A DNA stretch of 64,000 nucleotides from Curvibacter lanceolatus ATCC 14669 (GCF_000381265.1 NZ_KB906267.1:1-64000); one strand, 5' to 3'; counted from the stretch's first letter, positions 1 through 11,703 are shown. Program-made: numbers and translations. The notes: generated from the letters alone by a model not told the origin.

Positions 1-229
1 GCTCCAGTTCCTTCATCCGCTGGGCCTCGCCGGTCGTGACGCCTTCACGCACGCCAGCATCGACCTCGGCACGCTTGACCCACTCGTTCAAGGTCTGTGG
101 CACACATCCAATCTTCGGCGCGATGGACTCGATAGCCGCCCACAGCGACGGGTACTCCCCACGGTGCTCCTGCACCATCCTCACCGCGCGCTCACGCACC
201 TCGGGTGAGAACTTGTTCGACTTGCTCAT
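1..229 (-). CDS. IS3-family transposase OrfA, partial (N-terminal 76 residues)
   Basis: The frame starts at the ATG at 227-229 and runs off the left edge. The protein begins [19 protein letters not shown] and continues with [12 protein letters not shown] and [12 protein letters not shown], a typical N-terminal helix-turn-helix of OrfA proteins of the IS3 family (HTH_Tnp_1). In this family OrfA supplies sequence-specific DNA binding and is joined to the DDE-domain OrfB by programmed -1 frameshifting; that part is outside the window. The visible frame is intact, so the element could still be active. Confidence 0.88.
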   Translation of the reverse strand, partial: MSKSNKFSPEVRERAVRMVQEHRGEYPSLWAAIESIAPKIGCVPQTLNEWVKRAEVDAGVREGVTTGEAQRMKELE

Positions 230-279
230 GGCTCAATCCTCTCAGAGTGTTGAGCCTCCTCAAAATCCGGGGCGATTCA
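1..279 (-). mobile_element. IS3-family insertion sequence, left end (continues outside window)
   Basis: One end of an IS3-family element. Its terminal inverted repeat lies at about 251-279 and, read on the minus strand, starts TGAATCGCCCCGG, the TGA-type end usual for this family. The first transposase gene (orfA) begins 50 bases inside. The element is inserted in a PaeR7I-like restriction endonuclease gene: the endonuclease frame reads smoothly down to base 280 and then runs into the repeat. The other end, the target duplication and the rest of the endonuclease gene should lie to the left of base 1. Confidence 0.85.
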
Positions 280-740
280 ACCATCAACCAGCCGACAAAC
301 GGCCGGGACTGCTCTCCAAACGCTCCCTCGCGAAACGCCACGTTCAAGTCATGCGAAGTGCCAAGGGCTTCTTCGGTCCGATTGTTGAAGTTGTTGCCAA
401 AAGAAGGCCCAACCTGGCTCTTGAATTCGAGGGCCGCGATAAGGCGGCCACGATCCATCACCAATAGGTCCCACAGCTTCGTCGGTCGAAAATAGCCTGG
501 TAAGGTCAGGGCTTTTCTCTTGAGGTGAATGTCTGCATGAGGTAGGCCGTTTGCCCTCACAATATCAATGGTCAACTCAGCAAAGGCATCCATGTTTTTG
601 CCTGCCGTGACACCTGCACGCTCGCCTTGATCGGACTTGCCGGAGGCAGCCTGTTTGGCTTTTGCAGCCTCCCGACTGCTCCAAAAATTCTTGATAGCCT
701 GCTTGGCCTTGTTTTCGTAGTCGCAAAGATCGAGCGGCAT
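280..740 (-). pseudogene. PaeR7I/XhoI-type restriction endonuclease, truncated by IS insertion
   Basis: The first about 153 residues match the PaeR7I/XhoI type II restriction endonuclease family as I remember it: [19 protein letters not shown], then [17 protein letters not shown], then [20 protein letters not shown]. The EFK in the last block is a plausible part of a PD-(D/E)XK catalytic centre. Family members are about 245 residues. Here the frame hits the IS3-family end after VGWLMVE and continues for some 27 IS-encoded residues to a stop at 192, so the C-terminal third is lost. PaeR7I-type enzymes cut CTCGAG. The gene lies directly downstream of its methyltransferase (15-base gap), the usual M-then-R order. 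Activity of the product is very unlikely. Confidence 0.88.
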
Positions 741-755
741 GATTCTCCTTTGGTG

Positions 756-2455
756 TCAGCCTTTGAGCTCCCTCATTTCCTCGTCTGAGAGCTTGTAAAG
801 TTTAGCCGCCGCCGCATTGCACTCCGACAGATCCAACACTTCTGCAGCCCGGATCAAACTGGCCCGCAGTTCCTCGGAGACATCTGCCCAACGAGGGATC
901 CGAATCCGCCTCAAGTATTGAGCTTGGAAGCGGAGGAAACCACCACGCATGGCTGTCGAATAGGATCGAATGAACTCCCTGGTGACGCAGGAGAGTAGAA
1001 CAGCCTGCAATGCATGCAGGTTCCAATCTGTTGAGGTCACAAAATAGAGGTTGTGGTGGGGATAGAGATGGCCGGCATCGTAAGCAACCTGAGCCTCGCC
1101 CTTGATGTCAGGAATCAACAGTTTGGGCACAGCCGCAAGCGAAGGGGTGATTCGATCAATTGTGCGATACCAGCGATCTGGTGCTTTCTTCGCAACGTGG
1201 CGTTGCGAAATAGCGTCCCGATGTGTATCAAGGTGTTTGGCGAACTTGGGGTACCTCGCCAAATCAACCAACGTCCCATCATCTTCAAAAGGATTGATGA
1301 CACCGAGTCCCTTCCAGACAACGTGCCCACTGGCAAGATCCTTGGTGGTGACCAATGGCAATTTTCGAGATGGCTCGACGTCGAGTTCGTCGAAGGGCGC
1401 AATAAACGCACGGTCAGCTCCAGTGGCAACTCCGATGCCCACCTTACACCCGACCTCTTCCAGCGTCGGCAGTTTCGCCTCAAGTCGTCGAATGATGTCG
1501 AGCTTGGTGCCCGAGGTCAGCAACCATGGAGAACTGCCTTGGACTGCGTTCGGAACGATTCGGACATACGGCAAGTCAACCTGCCCTCTTAAAGCTCCAG
1601 CCAACTCTGCCAACATCGGCGGTGAGATGGCAGGATTCTCCGCCACCATGGTCGGCTGTGTTGTCCTGCCTCGTTCGATCAAGGTGATGGCCGGGTAGGC
1701 AACCACATCGGTGTCAAAAGCTTGGGTCTCAGTCATATTGACAAAGGCTCGCAATGAGAACCCGCTGGAGACTTGGCACGCAGCGGACCGCCATACTTGT
1801 TCTTGGTCCAGCGATCGGCACAGATGAAGGTCATCTGTCCGCTCTCAGCCAGCAAGTTCAAAGATCGTTCAATGAAAGGCACATAGAGGTCGGCTCTGTC
1901 GTAGAGGGTAGAGAACCTGCGGCGATACTCCTCAAGCAAGGCCGCAGGAATCAATTCTTGGCGAACGTAGGGTGGGTTACCGACCACAAAATCAAATCGA
2001 CCTGGTATCGGTGCAAGCAAGAAGTCGCCAAAGTGCAGCCACGCCTGCGTCAGTCTCGCGGCCTCAGCCGCCTCAAAGCCAAGCTCTTTAAGCTTAGCCC
2101 TGACCGACTCCCTGGTTGCCTCGAAGGTGCTTTGATGCAGCTCGACGGCATAGATGCACGCTGCCAGGTCCGCGACACATCCCCTCCTCTTCCAAGACTC
2201 CACAAGCCGAGCCACTGCTGCGACGACGAACTCGCCACCACCGAATGAAGGTTCTAACAACCTGGCAGAGGTTAGATCTTGGTCTGCACTGTAGCCAACG
2301 AGATCCAGCATGAAGTCAACGACTTCTTTGCGTGTGAAGATCGCGCCTCGCTCATCACGCCCCGAATCAGTAGCGAGTTGCTGCACAGCCTCTGCGATAG
2401 GACAAAGACCCGGCAGCGAGGTTTGCCCTACAAGAGCGATGTCGAGATCATTCAT
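756..2455 (-). pseudogene. PaeR7I/XhoI-type adenine-specific DNA methyltransferase, frameshifted
   Basis: Two overlapping frames together make one N6-adenine methyltransferase of the Eco57I/PaeR7I type, expected at about 530-550 residues. The upstream frame (2455 down to 1733) has the SAM-binding block LLEPSFGGGEF and the catalytic NPPY in FDFVVGNPPYVRQE. It reads KNKYGGPLRAK and then goes out of frame. The downstream frame (from about 1770 to 756) picks up RAFVNMTETQAFDTDVVAYP and carries the target-recognition half to the normal C terminus. The join near 1770-1778 fits loss of one base: restoring it gives a continuous ...PLRAKVSSGFSLRAFVNM. In the intact system the enzyme protects CTCGAG sites. 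Both R and M genes of this pair are therefore damaged. Confidence 0.85.
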
Positions 2456-2662
2456 AGGGTTGAATTATCCTTCCTCACTCTGCTTTCAATCTGGCCGCCT
2501 ATGCATGCGAAGTTCGATGTAGCAAGTGAACCCTGGCCTAAAGTCTATAGGCCTGTGCAAGCATCTCCCGTCCTGGCATTTCAGGGCGAGAAGTTCAGCT
2601 TGTCCTCGACTTGAGCCTAGCTTTTCACGCTCTCTGGCTCAATTCGGAACCTTCACTCGCAT

Positions 2663-2769
2663 TTACCCCAAGGTGCGCATGCGCACCAGGTTGTAGGTTG
2701 CTTCAGTTGGCGTGTCAGACCCACCGTCTTCGCCCAACCAAAACCTTGTTCGATGAGCTTGTGCTTTCT
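2663..2769 (-). pseudogene. Remnant of an IS5-family transposase C terminus
   Basis: On the minus strand one frame reads KHKLIEQGFGWAKTVGLTRQ, and after a frame change near 2697 it reads TYNLVRMRTLG followed by a stop at 2663. Both pieces resemble the end of IS5-group transposases (RK.IEE.FGW.KTVG, then AAYNL.R). The segment normally between them is missing, so this is a deleted, frame-broken scrap. It occupies part of the 326-base space between the methyltransferase gene and def. The remainder (2456-2662) shows no coding sequence, RNA or clear regulatory element that I can support. Confidence 0.5.
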
Positions 2770-2781
2770 CTGCGATTGAAC

Positions 2782-3327
2782 TCAATCATCCTGCTTCGGG
2801 TCCAGCCCCGGAAACAGCACCTCGGTGAAGCCGAAGCGCGAGAAATCGCGCACCCGCATGGGGTAGAGCTTGCCAATCAGGTGGTCGCACTCGTGCTGCA
2901 CCACCCGGGCGTGAAAGCCCTCCACCGTGCGTTCGATCGGGTCGCCATAGGGGTCCAGGCCGCGGTAGTGCAGGCGTTTGTAGCGGGGCACCACGCCGCG
3001 CAGGCCGGGCACCGACAGGCAGCCCTCCCAGTCGTGCTCTTCTTCGTTGCCCAGCGGGGTGAGCACCGGGTTGCACAGCACAGTGCGGGGGACAGGCGGG
3101 GCGTCGGGGTAGCGCGGGTTGGGGGCGTCGGTGCCGAAGATCACCAACTGCAGGTCCACACCGATCTGGGGTGCGGCCAGGCCGGCGCCGTTGACGGCGG
3201 CCATGGTCTCGAACATGTCGCGCACCAGCAGGTGCAGGGCGTCGCTGTCGAAGTCGGCCTCGGCCAGGGGTTGGGCGATGCGCAGCAGGCGCGGGTCGCC
3301 CATTTTCAGGATGTCTCGGATCGCCAT
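2782..3327 (-). CDS. def: Peptide deformylase
   Basis: Removes the formyl group from the N-terminal methionine of new proteins. The 181-residue product has all three family motifs: [10 protein letters not shown] (47-56), EGCLS (101-105, metal ligand Cys103) and HECDH (145-149, metal ligands His145 and His149, catalytic Glu146). It is the last gene of the smc-zipA-ligA-def block, starting 2 bases after the ligA stop, so probably translated from the ligA message. It is not next to fmt, as many def genes are, so this may be a second deformylase paralogue. Downstream lies the decayed IS remnant. Confidence 0.95.
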   Translation of the reverse strand: MAIRDILKMGDPRLLRIAQPLAEADFDSDALHLLVRDMFETMAAVNGAGLAAPQIGVDLQLVIFGTDAPNPRYPDAPPVPRTVLCNPVLTPLGNEEEHDWEGCLSVPGLRGVVPRYKRLHYRGLDPYGDPIERTVEGFHARVVQHECDHLIGKLYPMRVRDFSRFGFTEVLFPGLDPKQDD

Positions 3328-3329
3328 GT

Positions 3330-5939
<2,610 letters not shown>

Positions 5940-5992
5940 CTATACAAGATGGGGGCGGCTCAGGGCTTGGTGCCGGCTTGCCCGGCCACGGC

Positions 5993-6574
5993 TCAGGCCA
6001 TCGCCCAAGCGGCCACCCATCCTAACGCAGCGGCGGGGCCTTCTTCCTGCCAAAGGCTTGTCAGCTCCTGTTCGATCAGCGCTGCCGGCTGCTGCGACAA
6101 GGCGGTGCGTTCATACAGCATCGAATCGATGCGCCCTCTCAAGGTGCGCACGCTCCAGCGTTCGGTGCAGGCCATCTGGGCGTAGAAATCACGTTGCAGC
6201 GGGTCTTTGAGGGGCAGCAAGGCAATGAAATGGGTCCAGCTCAATTGTCGTATCAGCGATACGACAATCTTTTCATCGCTGAACTGACTTGCAAACTGCA
6301 CCATGCGGCGCAGGTTCTTTTCAGAAAAGCTCTGGCCATAGTCGCGCACCAACTGCAGGGCCAGTTTGGGCAGTACCTCCTGCCCGTATTCCGCACGTCG
6401 GCCCACCAGCACATGGGCATGGATTCTTTGCCCAACAGACCAATACAACAAAGTCAACTCGATGTTGACCGCTGCCGCAGCGCGTTGCCTGGAGCCATCG
6501 ATCAGGTTTCTCAGGTCGGTGAGCAGGGAATCAGGCAGGTCGACCGATGTGGCTGAGGGGGTGGGCAAAGGCAT
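5993..6574 (-). CDS. DUF1016 (YhcG-like) N-terminal domain protein, truncated
   Basis: The 193 residues from MPLPTPSATSVDLP match the N-terminal domain of DUF1016/YhcG proteins: LTLLYWSVGQRIHAHV, YGQEVLPKLALQLVRDYG, FSEKNLRRMVQFA, and LSWTHFIALLPLKDP. Full-length family members are about 340-380 residues and end in a PD-(D/E)XK nuclease domain. Here the frame stops shortly after the N-terminal domain with an unrelated Ala/Trp-rich end, so the nuclease half is missing. The gene sits between zipA and ligA, which are normally neighbours in this group, so it looks like an insertion into a core cluster. The start is my choice; a longer frame to 6673 is poorly conserved. Any remaining function is unknown. 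Confidence 0.6.
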   Translation of the reverse strand: MPLPTPSATSVDLPDSLLTDLRNLIDGSRQRAAAAVNIELTLLYWSVGQRIHAHVLVGRRAEYGQEVLPKLALQLVRDYGQSFSEKNLRRMVQFASQFSDEKIVVSLIRQLSWTHFIALLPLKDPLQRDFYAQMACTERWSVRTLRGRIDSMLYERTALSQQPAALIEQELTSLWQEEGPAAALGWVAAWAMA

Positions 6575-6663
6575 GGAATGCGTCCTTCGGCAGGCGCCGC
6601 GGGCGCGGCGGGAAGAACAGCATGCAAGCCACCAGAGACCGGTGAGGGCCGGCCTGGCCAGAA

Positions 6664-6702
6664 GCTGCATCAATGCAGCCCTGCAATAGCCCGGCGGCAG
6701 GG
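6664..6702. other. Two consecutive hairpins between zipA and the DUF1016 fragment
   Basis: A perfect stem GCTGCAT (6664-6670) / ATGCAGC (6673-6679) with a 2-base loop is followed at once by CCCTGC (6679-6684) / GCAGGG (6697-6702). They lie in the zipA-DUF1016 spacer next to a 14-base tandem repeat. No T-run follows on either strand, so a classical intrinsic terminator is doubtful; an RNA processing or Rho-related role, or an insertion scar, are alternatives. Confidence 0.4.
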
Positions 6703-6713
6703 CTGATCGGCTC

Positions 6714-6763
6714 AGCTGAAAGGACTTAGCTGAAAGGACTTAGCTGAAAGGACTTAGCTGAAA
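6714..6763. repeat. 14-bp tandem repeat, three copies plus partial, spanning the zipA stop codon
   Basis: The unit AGCTGAAAGGACTT occurs perfectly at 6714-6727, 6728-6741 and 6742-6755, with the start of a fourth copy at 6756-6763. On the minus strand the fourth partial copy encodes the last residues of ZipA, and the TAA stop (6754-6756) falls at the copy junction. Copies beyond the stop are untranslated. The array appears to have grown by duplication of the gene's own 3' end. Confidence 0.9.
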
Positions 6764-7839
6764 AGACGCCGCGCCTGGGGCGAGCCGGCGGCCAGGTCGC
6801 GGCTGTCGAGGGCGTCGTACAGCTGCTCCAGATCGACGCCGATGGCGTCCATGGCCTGGTCGGGGATCAGGTTGCCGTTCTGGTCGGTGACCACGCCGTC
6901 CATGGCTTCGGCCAGGGCCTGAGCCACCTGGCGCAGTTGGCGGAAAGGCTGCTCGCTGCGCGGCACCTGGGGCACGTCCAGGTGCAGCGAGATGTCGCGC
7001 AGGGCCGATTGTTCGGGGTCGTCGGCCATGGCGGCCTGGGCGTCGTAGGTCAGACCCAGCATGGGCGGCAGGCCAGCCACGGTCGAGGGCAACACCATGC
7101 GCCCCGGGATCACGCCGGGCACAAAGCCCAGGCGGGCCGCGTTCTGCTGCACATAGCCGGGGCTCCAGGCAGCCTGGCGGGCGCGCAGGCTGAAGGTCAG
7201 CTGGGCGTCGTGGTCGCTGGCGAACTGGTCCAGTTCGCGCCCGCGGGCCACCTCGTGCAGCATGTCGGGGAACTCGGGCAAGGCATTCACCGCATCGGCA
7301 AAGGCCTGGGCCTTCATCACGAACTCGGAGAACTCGATCTCGTTGAGCGCCCCGGTGCGGTTGGCCAGTTGCACGCCGGCCTGGAAGGCGCCATAGCGTT
7401 GGCCGGGCACGGGGGTTTCCCAGTGCTGGGTGGACTCGTTCAGGCCCTCGATGGCAAAGGGCTTGCTGCCGGCGCGGCGGGTGTGCGGCGAGGCGGCCAG
7501 CGCGGCATCGCCCGACACCACGCCCTCGAGCGTCATGGGGGCGATCACGTCGATCAGCGAATCCAGGCCGGGCTTGCGCTCGGGCACGGGCAGCGGCACG
7601 CCGAGGCCGGTCGGGGCTGCCCCTGCCTGGGCAGGCTCCAGCGGGTCGACCAGGGCCGCATCCAGGCCGGGCTCGCGGCGGGCCAGCGGGTCGGTCAGGT
7701 CGGTGCCGGCGTGCTGGCTGTCGGGTTCGGGCTCGGGCTTGCGCGGTTCGTTCTTTCGCGAAGTCCAGGTGTTGTAGGCCACCACCGCCGCCAGGATGGC
7801 GCCGCCGGCAATGGCCAGGCTGATTTGCAAATTGCTCAT
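6754..7839 (-). CDS. zipA: Cell division protein ZipA-like
   Basis: Membrane anchor for FtsZ at the division site. The 361-residue product starts with one N-terminal transmembrane segment (LQISLAIAGGAILAAVVAY), then a charged, Pro-rich linker, and ends in a ZipA-type FtsZ-binding domain (about 210-345; QLTFSLRAR, GRMVLPSTVAG, LTYDAQAAM, FRQLRQVAQALAEAMDG). An AGGAA ribosome-binding site precedes the ATG. It lies 33 bases downstream of smc, a gene order common in Burkholderiales, so co-transcription is likely. The stop codon lies at the edge of a 14-bp tandem repeat. Sequence similarity within this family is low, so identification rests on architecture, motifs and position. Confidence 0.85.
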   Translation of the reverse strand: MSNLQISLAIAGGAILAAVVAYNTWTSRKNEPRKPEPEPDSQHAGTDLTDPLARREPGLDAALVDPLEPAQAGAAPTGLGVPLPVPERKPGLDSLIDVIAPMTLEGVVSGDAALAASPHTRRAGSKPFAIEGLNESTQHWETPVPGQRYGAFQAGVQLANRTGALNEIEFSEFVMKAQAFADAVNALPEFPDMLHEVARGRELDQFASDHDAQLTFSLRARQAAWSPGYVQQNAARLGFVPGVIPGRMVLPSTVAGLPPMLGLTYDAQAAMADDPEQSALRDISLHLDVPQVPRSEQPFRQLRQVAQALAEAMDGVVTDQNGNLIPDQAMDAIGVDLEQLYDALDSRDLAAGSPQARRLFS

Positions 7840-7872
7840 GGTTGCTTGGGGTTCCTGAGTCTCTGGGCGGGG

Positions 7873-10800
7873 TCAGGCGTGGTCGGCCATTGAGAGGGCC
7901 GACTCCATGTCGACCGCCACGATGCGCGAGACGCCCTGCTCCTGCATGGTCACGCCGATCAGTTGTTCGGCCATTTCCATCGCGATCTTGTTGTGGCTGA
8001 TGAACAGGAACTGGGTTTCCTTGCTCATGCTGGCCACCAGTTTGGCATAGCGCTCGGTGTTGGCGTCGTCCAGCGGGGCGTCCACCTCGTCGAGCAGGCA
8101 GAACGGCGCGGGGTTGAGCTGGAAGATGGCAAACACCAGGGCGATGGCCGTCAGGGCCTTCTCGCCCCCCGACAGCAGGTGGATGGTCTGGTTCTTTTTG
8201 CCTGGCGGCTGGGCCAGCACCTGCACGCCCGAGTCGAGGATCTCCTCGCCGGTCATCATCAGCTTGGCATTGCCGCCGCCGAACAGCTCGGGGAACATGC
8301 GCCCGAAATGCTCGTTGACAGTGTTGAAAGTGCCGGCCAGCAGCTCGCGGGTTTCGCCATCGATCTTGCGGATGGCGTCTTCCAGCGTGTTCATGGCCTC
8401 GGTCAGGTCGGCCGACTGGGCGTCGAGGAAGGTCTTGCGCTCGCGCGCCACCGTCAGCTCTTCGAGCGCGGCCAGGTTGACCGCGCCCAGGGCGGCGATC
8501 TCGCGGTTCAGGCGGTCGATTTCGGACTGCAGGCCGGTCAGGCGCACGGCGCCCTGCTCGATCGAGGCGGCCACGGCAGCCAGATCGGCCCCGGCATCGG
8601 CCAGCAGGCCCTCGTACTGCTCGAAACCCAGGCGCGCGGCCTGCTCCTTGAGCTGGAACTCGGTGATGCGTTGGCGCAGCGGCTCGAGTTCGCGCTCCAG
8701 TTTCTGGCGCATTTCGTCGCTGGCACGCAGCTTGGTGGTCAGGTCGTCGTACTCGCTGCGCTTGGCCCCGAGGTTCTTCTCGCGCTCCAGCTTGAGGTGC
8801 AGGGCATCCTGCAGCCCGCCCTGGGCGGCGGCGTCGGACAGGCGGGCCAGTTCGTCGTGGGCACGCTGCTGCTCGGCCACCAGGCTTTCGGCCTGCTGGC
8901 GGGCGGTGTCGATGGTGCGCGAGAGCTCGCCGCGCCGCGCTTCGAGCGAGCGGCGGGCAAAGGTGGCTTCTTGGGCCTGGCGCTCCAGGGTGCGTTGCTG
9001 CTCGCGGCTTTCGGCCAGCTTGCGCTCGGCTTCGATCACACGTTCGTCGAGCTGGGCATGGCGCTCCTGGGTGTCGGCCAGTTGCAGGTCCAGCTCCTCG
9101 AAACGGGCCTCGGCGGTGATGCGGCGCTCCTGCAGTTCTTCCAGGGCGGCATCCACCTCGGCCAGGTCGGCCTGCAACTGCTCGCTGCGCTGGCGGGCCT
9201 GCTCGGCCTGCTGGCTCAGCCTCAGGGTTTCCACTTCGAGCTCGTGGCGGCGCCCCTGGGCCTCGGCGGCCTCGCGGCGCACGGCGACCAGGCGTTGCGA
9301 GGCATCGGCGTAGGCCGCCTCGGCACGCACCAGGGCGCTGCGGGCCTCTTCGCCCAGCAGCACCTGGGCACGCAGTTGTTTGTCGAGGTTTTCGATCTCC
9401 TGGGCCCGGGCCAGCAGGCCGGCCTGCTCGGAGTCGGGGGCATAGAAGGTGACGCCGTGGGCCGACACCGCGTGGCCACCGGCCACGTAGACCACCTCGC
9501 CCGGCTTCAGGCTGGCCCGCTGGGCCAGGGCTTCGTCCAGGCTGGGGGCGGTGTAGCAGCCGTGCAGCCAGTCGGCCAGCAAGGCGCTCAGGCCGGCATC
9601 GTTGAGGCGCAGCAGATCCGACAGGCGGGGCCAGGCACCGGCCGGTGCGGGCACGGCCGCGGTCGGCGGGCTGAAGAAGGCCAGGCGGGTGGGCGGCGCA
9701 TCGGCCGGGCCCTGGCCCAGAAAGCCGCGCACCAGCTCCAGGCGTGAGACCTCCAGGGCGCCCAGGCGCTCGCGCAGGGCGGCTTCCAGGGCGTTTTCCC
9801 AGCCGGCTTCGATGTGCAGCCGGTTCCACAGGCCCTGCAGGTGGTCCAGCCCGTGTTTGGCCAGCCAGGGCTTGAGCTTGCCGTCGGTGCGCACCTTCTC
9901 CTGCAAGGCCTTGAGGGCCTCCAGGCGGGCCGACAGGTCGGCCTGGCGCGCGCTTTCGCTGTTCACGGCCTGCTGGCGGTGGCGCCGGTCTTCATCGAGG
10001 GCGGGCACGCTTTCCTGCAGCTCGTGCAGGCGGGCCTCGGCCTCTTCGGCCACGGCCTGGGCCTCTTCGAGTTCGGCGCGGCGGCTGTTCAGCAAGGCCT
10101 CGTCGGGCGCGGCCAGCGCCTTGCGGTCGGTGCTGAGCTTGTCGTGGCGCTGGTTCAGGCTGCGGCTTTGCTCATCGAGGCTGCGCTGCTCTGCGGCCAG
10201 CACCTGGATCTGCTGCTGCACCTGGCTGACCAACCCACGCTGTTCGTTGGCGCGCTGCTGGCTCAGGCGCAGGGCGTCTTCCAGCTCGGGCAGGCGCATG
10301 GCCTGCTCTTCAACCTGGGCGGCCAGCAGTTCGGCCTTTTCTTCGGCGCTGATGTCGTCCTCGGCCAGGGTTTCCAGTTGGGCTTCGGCGTCTTCACGGC
10401 GCAGCGACCACTGGCCGATCTGCTCGCGCAGCGTGGCCAGGCGCTGCTCCACCCGTTGGCGGCCTTCCACCACGAAACGGATCTCGGCCTCCAGGCGGCC
10501 GACTTCGGCACTGGCCTCGTACAGCGCGCCCTGGGCCTGGTTGACCTGGTCGCCCGCGGCGTAATGGGCCTGGCGGATGGTTTCCAGATCGGCTTCGATG
10601 TGGCGCAGGTCGGCGGTGCGCGATTCGAGGTCGTTCACGGCCTGGGCCGCGTCGGCCCGCACCTTGGCCTGATCGGCCTCGCTTTCGCGCCGCTTCAGAA
10701 ACCACAGCTGGTGCTGCTTGAGGGTGACATCGCTCTGCAGCGCGTTGTACTTGCGCGCCACCTCGGCCTGCTTCTCCAGCTTGTCGAGGTTGGCGTTGAG

Positions 10801-11400
10801 CTCGCGCAGGATGTCTTCGACCCGGGTCAGGTTCTCGCGCGTGTCGGACAGGCGGTTTTCGGTCTCGCGGCGGCGTTCCTTGTACTTGGACACCCCGGCC
10901 GCCTCTTCGAGGAACAGGCGCAGTTCCTCGGGCTTGGATTCGATGATGCGGCTGATCGTGCCCTGGCCGATGATGGCGTAGGCGCGCGGCCCCAGGCCGG
11001 TGCCCAGGAACACGTCCTGCACATCCTTGCGCCGCACCGGCTGGTTGTTGATGTAGTAGCTGCTGTTGCCGTCGCGCGTCAGCACGCGCTTGACGGCAAT
11101 CTCTTCGTACTGGTTCCACTGGCCGCCGGCGCGGTGGTCGATGTTGTCGAACACCAGCTCGACACTGGAGCGGCTGGCCGGCTTGCGCGTGGTCGTGCCG
11201 TTGAAGATCACGTCCTGCATCGATTCGCCGCGCAGCTCGCTGGCCTTGCTTTCGCCCAGCACCCAGCGCACGGCATCCATGATGTTGGACTTGCCGCAGC
11301 CGTTCGGGCCCACCACCCCCACCAACTGCCCGGGCAGCAGGAAGTTGGTCGGCTCGGCGAACGACTTGAACCCTGATAGCTTGATTGAATTGAGACGCAC
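7873..11400 (-). CDS. smc: Chromosome segregation protein SMC
   Basis: ATPase of the condensin-like complex that organises and segregates the chromosome. The 1175-residue length is normal for the family. Walker A is GPNGCGKSN (31-39). Two long coiled-coil arms flank a central hinge (about 515-665), and the C-terminal head has the signature LLSGGEKALTA and Walker B FCLLDEVDAPLDDAN. The start is GTG at 11398-11400, giving MRLNSIKLSGFKSFAEP, the conserved SMC N terminus; the frame is open a further 41 codons upstream without conserved sequence. First gene of the smc-zipA-ligA-def block. Confidence 0.97.
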   Translation of the reverse strand: MRLNSIKLSGFKSFAEPTNFLLPGQLVGVVGPNGCGKSNIMDAVRWVLGESKASELRGESMQDVIFNGTTTRKPASRSSVELVFDNIDHRAGGQWNQYEEIAVKRVLTRDGNSSYYINNQPVRRKDVQDVFLGTGLGPRAYAIIGQGTISRIIESKPEELRLFLEEAAGVSKYKERRRETENRLSDTRENLTRVEDILRELNANLDKLEKQAEVARKYNALQSDVTLKQHQLWFLKRRESEADQAKVRADAAQAVNDLESRTADLRHIEADLETIRQAHYAAGDQVNQAQGALYEASAEVGRLEAEIRFVVEGRQRVEQRLATLREQIGQWSLRREDAEAQLETLAEDDISAEEKAELLAAQVEEQAMRLPELEDALRLSQQRANEQRGLVSQVQQQIQVLAAEQRSLDEQSRSLNQRHDKLSTDRKALAAPDEALLNSRRAELEEAQAVAEEAEARLHELQESVPALDEDRRHRQQAVNSESARQADLSARLEALKALQEKVRTDGKLKPWLAKHGLDHLQGLWNRLHIEAGWENALEAALRERLGALEVSRLELVRGFLGQGPADAPPTRLAFFSPPTAAVPAPAGAWPRLSDLLRLNDAGLSALLADWLHGCYTAPSLDEALAQRASLKPGEVVYVAGGHAVSAHGVTFYAPDSEQAGLLARAQEIENLDKQLRAQVLLGEEARSALVRAEAAYADASQRLVAVRREAAEAQGRRHELEVETLRLSQQAEQARQRSEQLQADLAEVDAALEELQERRITAEARFEELDLQLADTQERHAQLDERVIEAERKLAESREQQRTLERQAQEATFARRSLEARRGELSRTIDTARQQAESLVAEQQRAHDELARLSDAAAQGGLQDALHLKLEREKNLGAKRSEYDDLTTKLRASDEMRQKLERELEPLRQRITEFQLKEQAARLGFEQYEGLLADAGADLAAVAASIEQGAVRLTGLQSEIDRLNREIAALGAVNLAALEELTVARERKTFLDAQSADLTEAMNTLEDAIRKIDGETRELLAGTFNTVNEHFGRMFPELFGGGNAKLMMTGEEILDSGVQVLAQPPGKKNQTIHLLSGGEKALTAIALVFAIFQLNPAPFCLLDEVDAPLDDANTERYAKLVASMSKETQFLFISHNKIAMEMAEQLIGVTMQEQGVSRIVAVDMESALSMADHA

Positions 11401-11703
11401 GAGAAACCCTGTTCGGCCTGTCGCCACGGGGGCGCCGCAGGCAGCTTGATGGCATGGGACCGACAGCACCCCGCAGGGCTTCGGTCCGGATGATCCGCGG
11501 GGCACGATGTTACCCGAGCGCACTCCTCTTCCACGGTGCAGCAGGCCACAGCGCCCATTTTTGCGCCCTCGCCCGCGTGATTTGGGTCACGGGCCCGCGT
11601 TTTTGCCCGGGGCCAGGCCCGGTGGCCTCGACCAAGGGCGCGTTGCAGCAGGCCACCGGCATCTCTAGCGCGCTCAGCTCATAAGCATATAAATATTGAA
11701 TGA
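11401..11703. other. Divergent intergenic region between smc and the LysR gene
   Basis: About 300 bases without a supported gene. It must hold the smc promoter; a weak -10-like TAACAT lies on the minus strand near 11508-11513. The right part is AT-rich (around 11680-11700) just before the LysR promoter. No RNA gene or terminator with a T-run was recognised. Confidence 0.5.

Noticed and set aside
6714-6763. The 14-bp array as a CRISPR or small RNA locus
   Set aside because: Contiguous repeats without spacers, and part of it codes for the end of ZipA.
7963-9747. A 594-codon open frame antisense to smc
   Set aside because: Composition of a shadow frame; coiled-coil coding DNA often leaves the complementary strand open.
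6740-9829. A 1029-codon open frame on the minus strand, overlapping smc and zipA
   Set aside because: Very Arg/Gly/Pro-rich translation of the out-of-frame smc sequence; smc and zipA have full domain motifs in their own frames. A GC-rich shadow.
11560-11625. The GC-rich hairpin-like sequence with TTTTT runs near 11558 and 11600 as intrinsic terminators
   Set aside because: Stems are short or imperfect, and no gene end lies within range on the appropriate strand.
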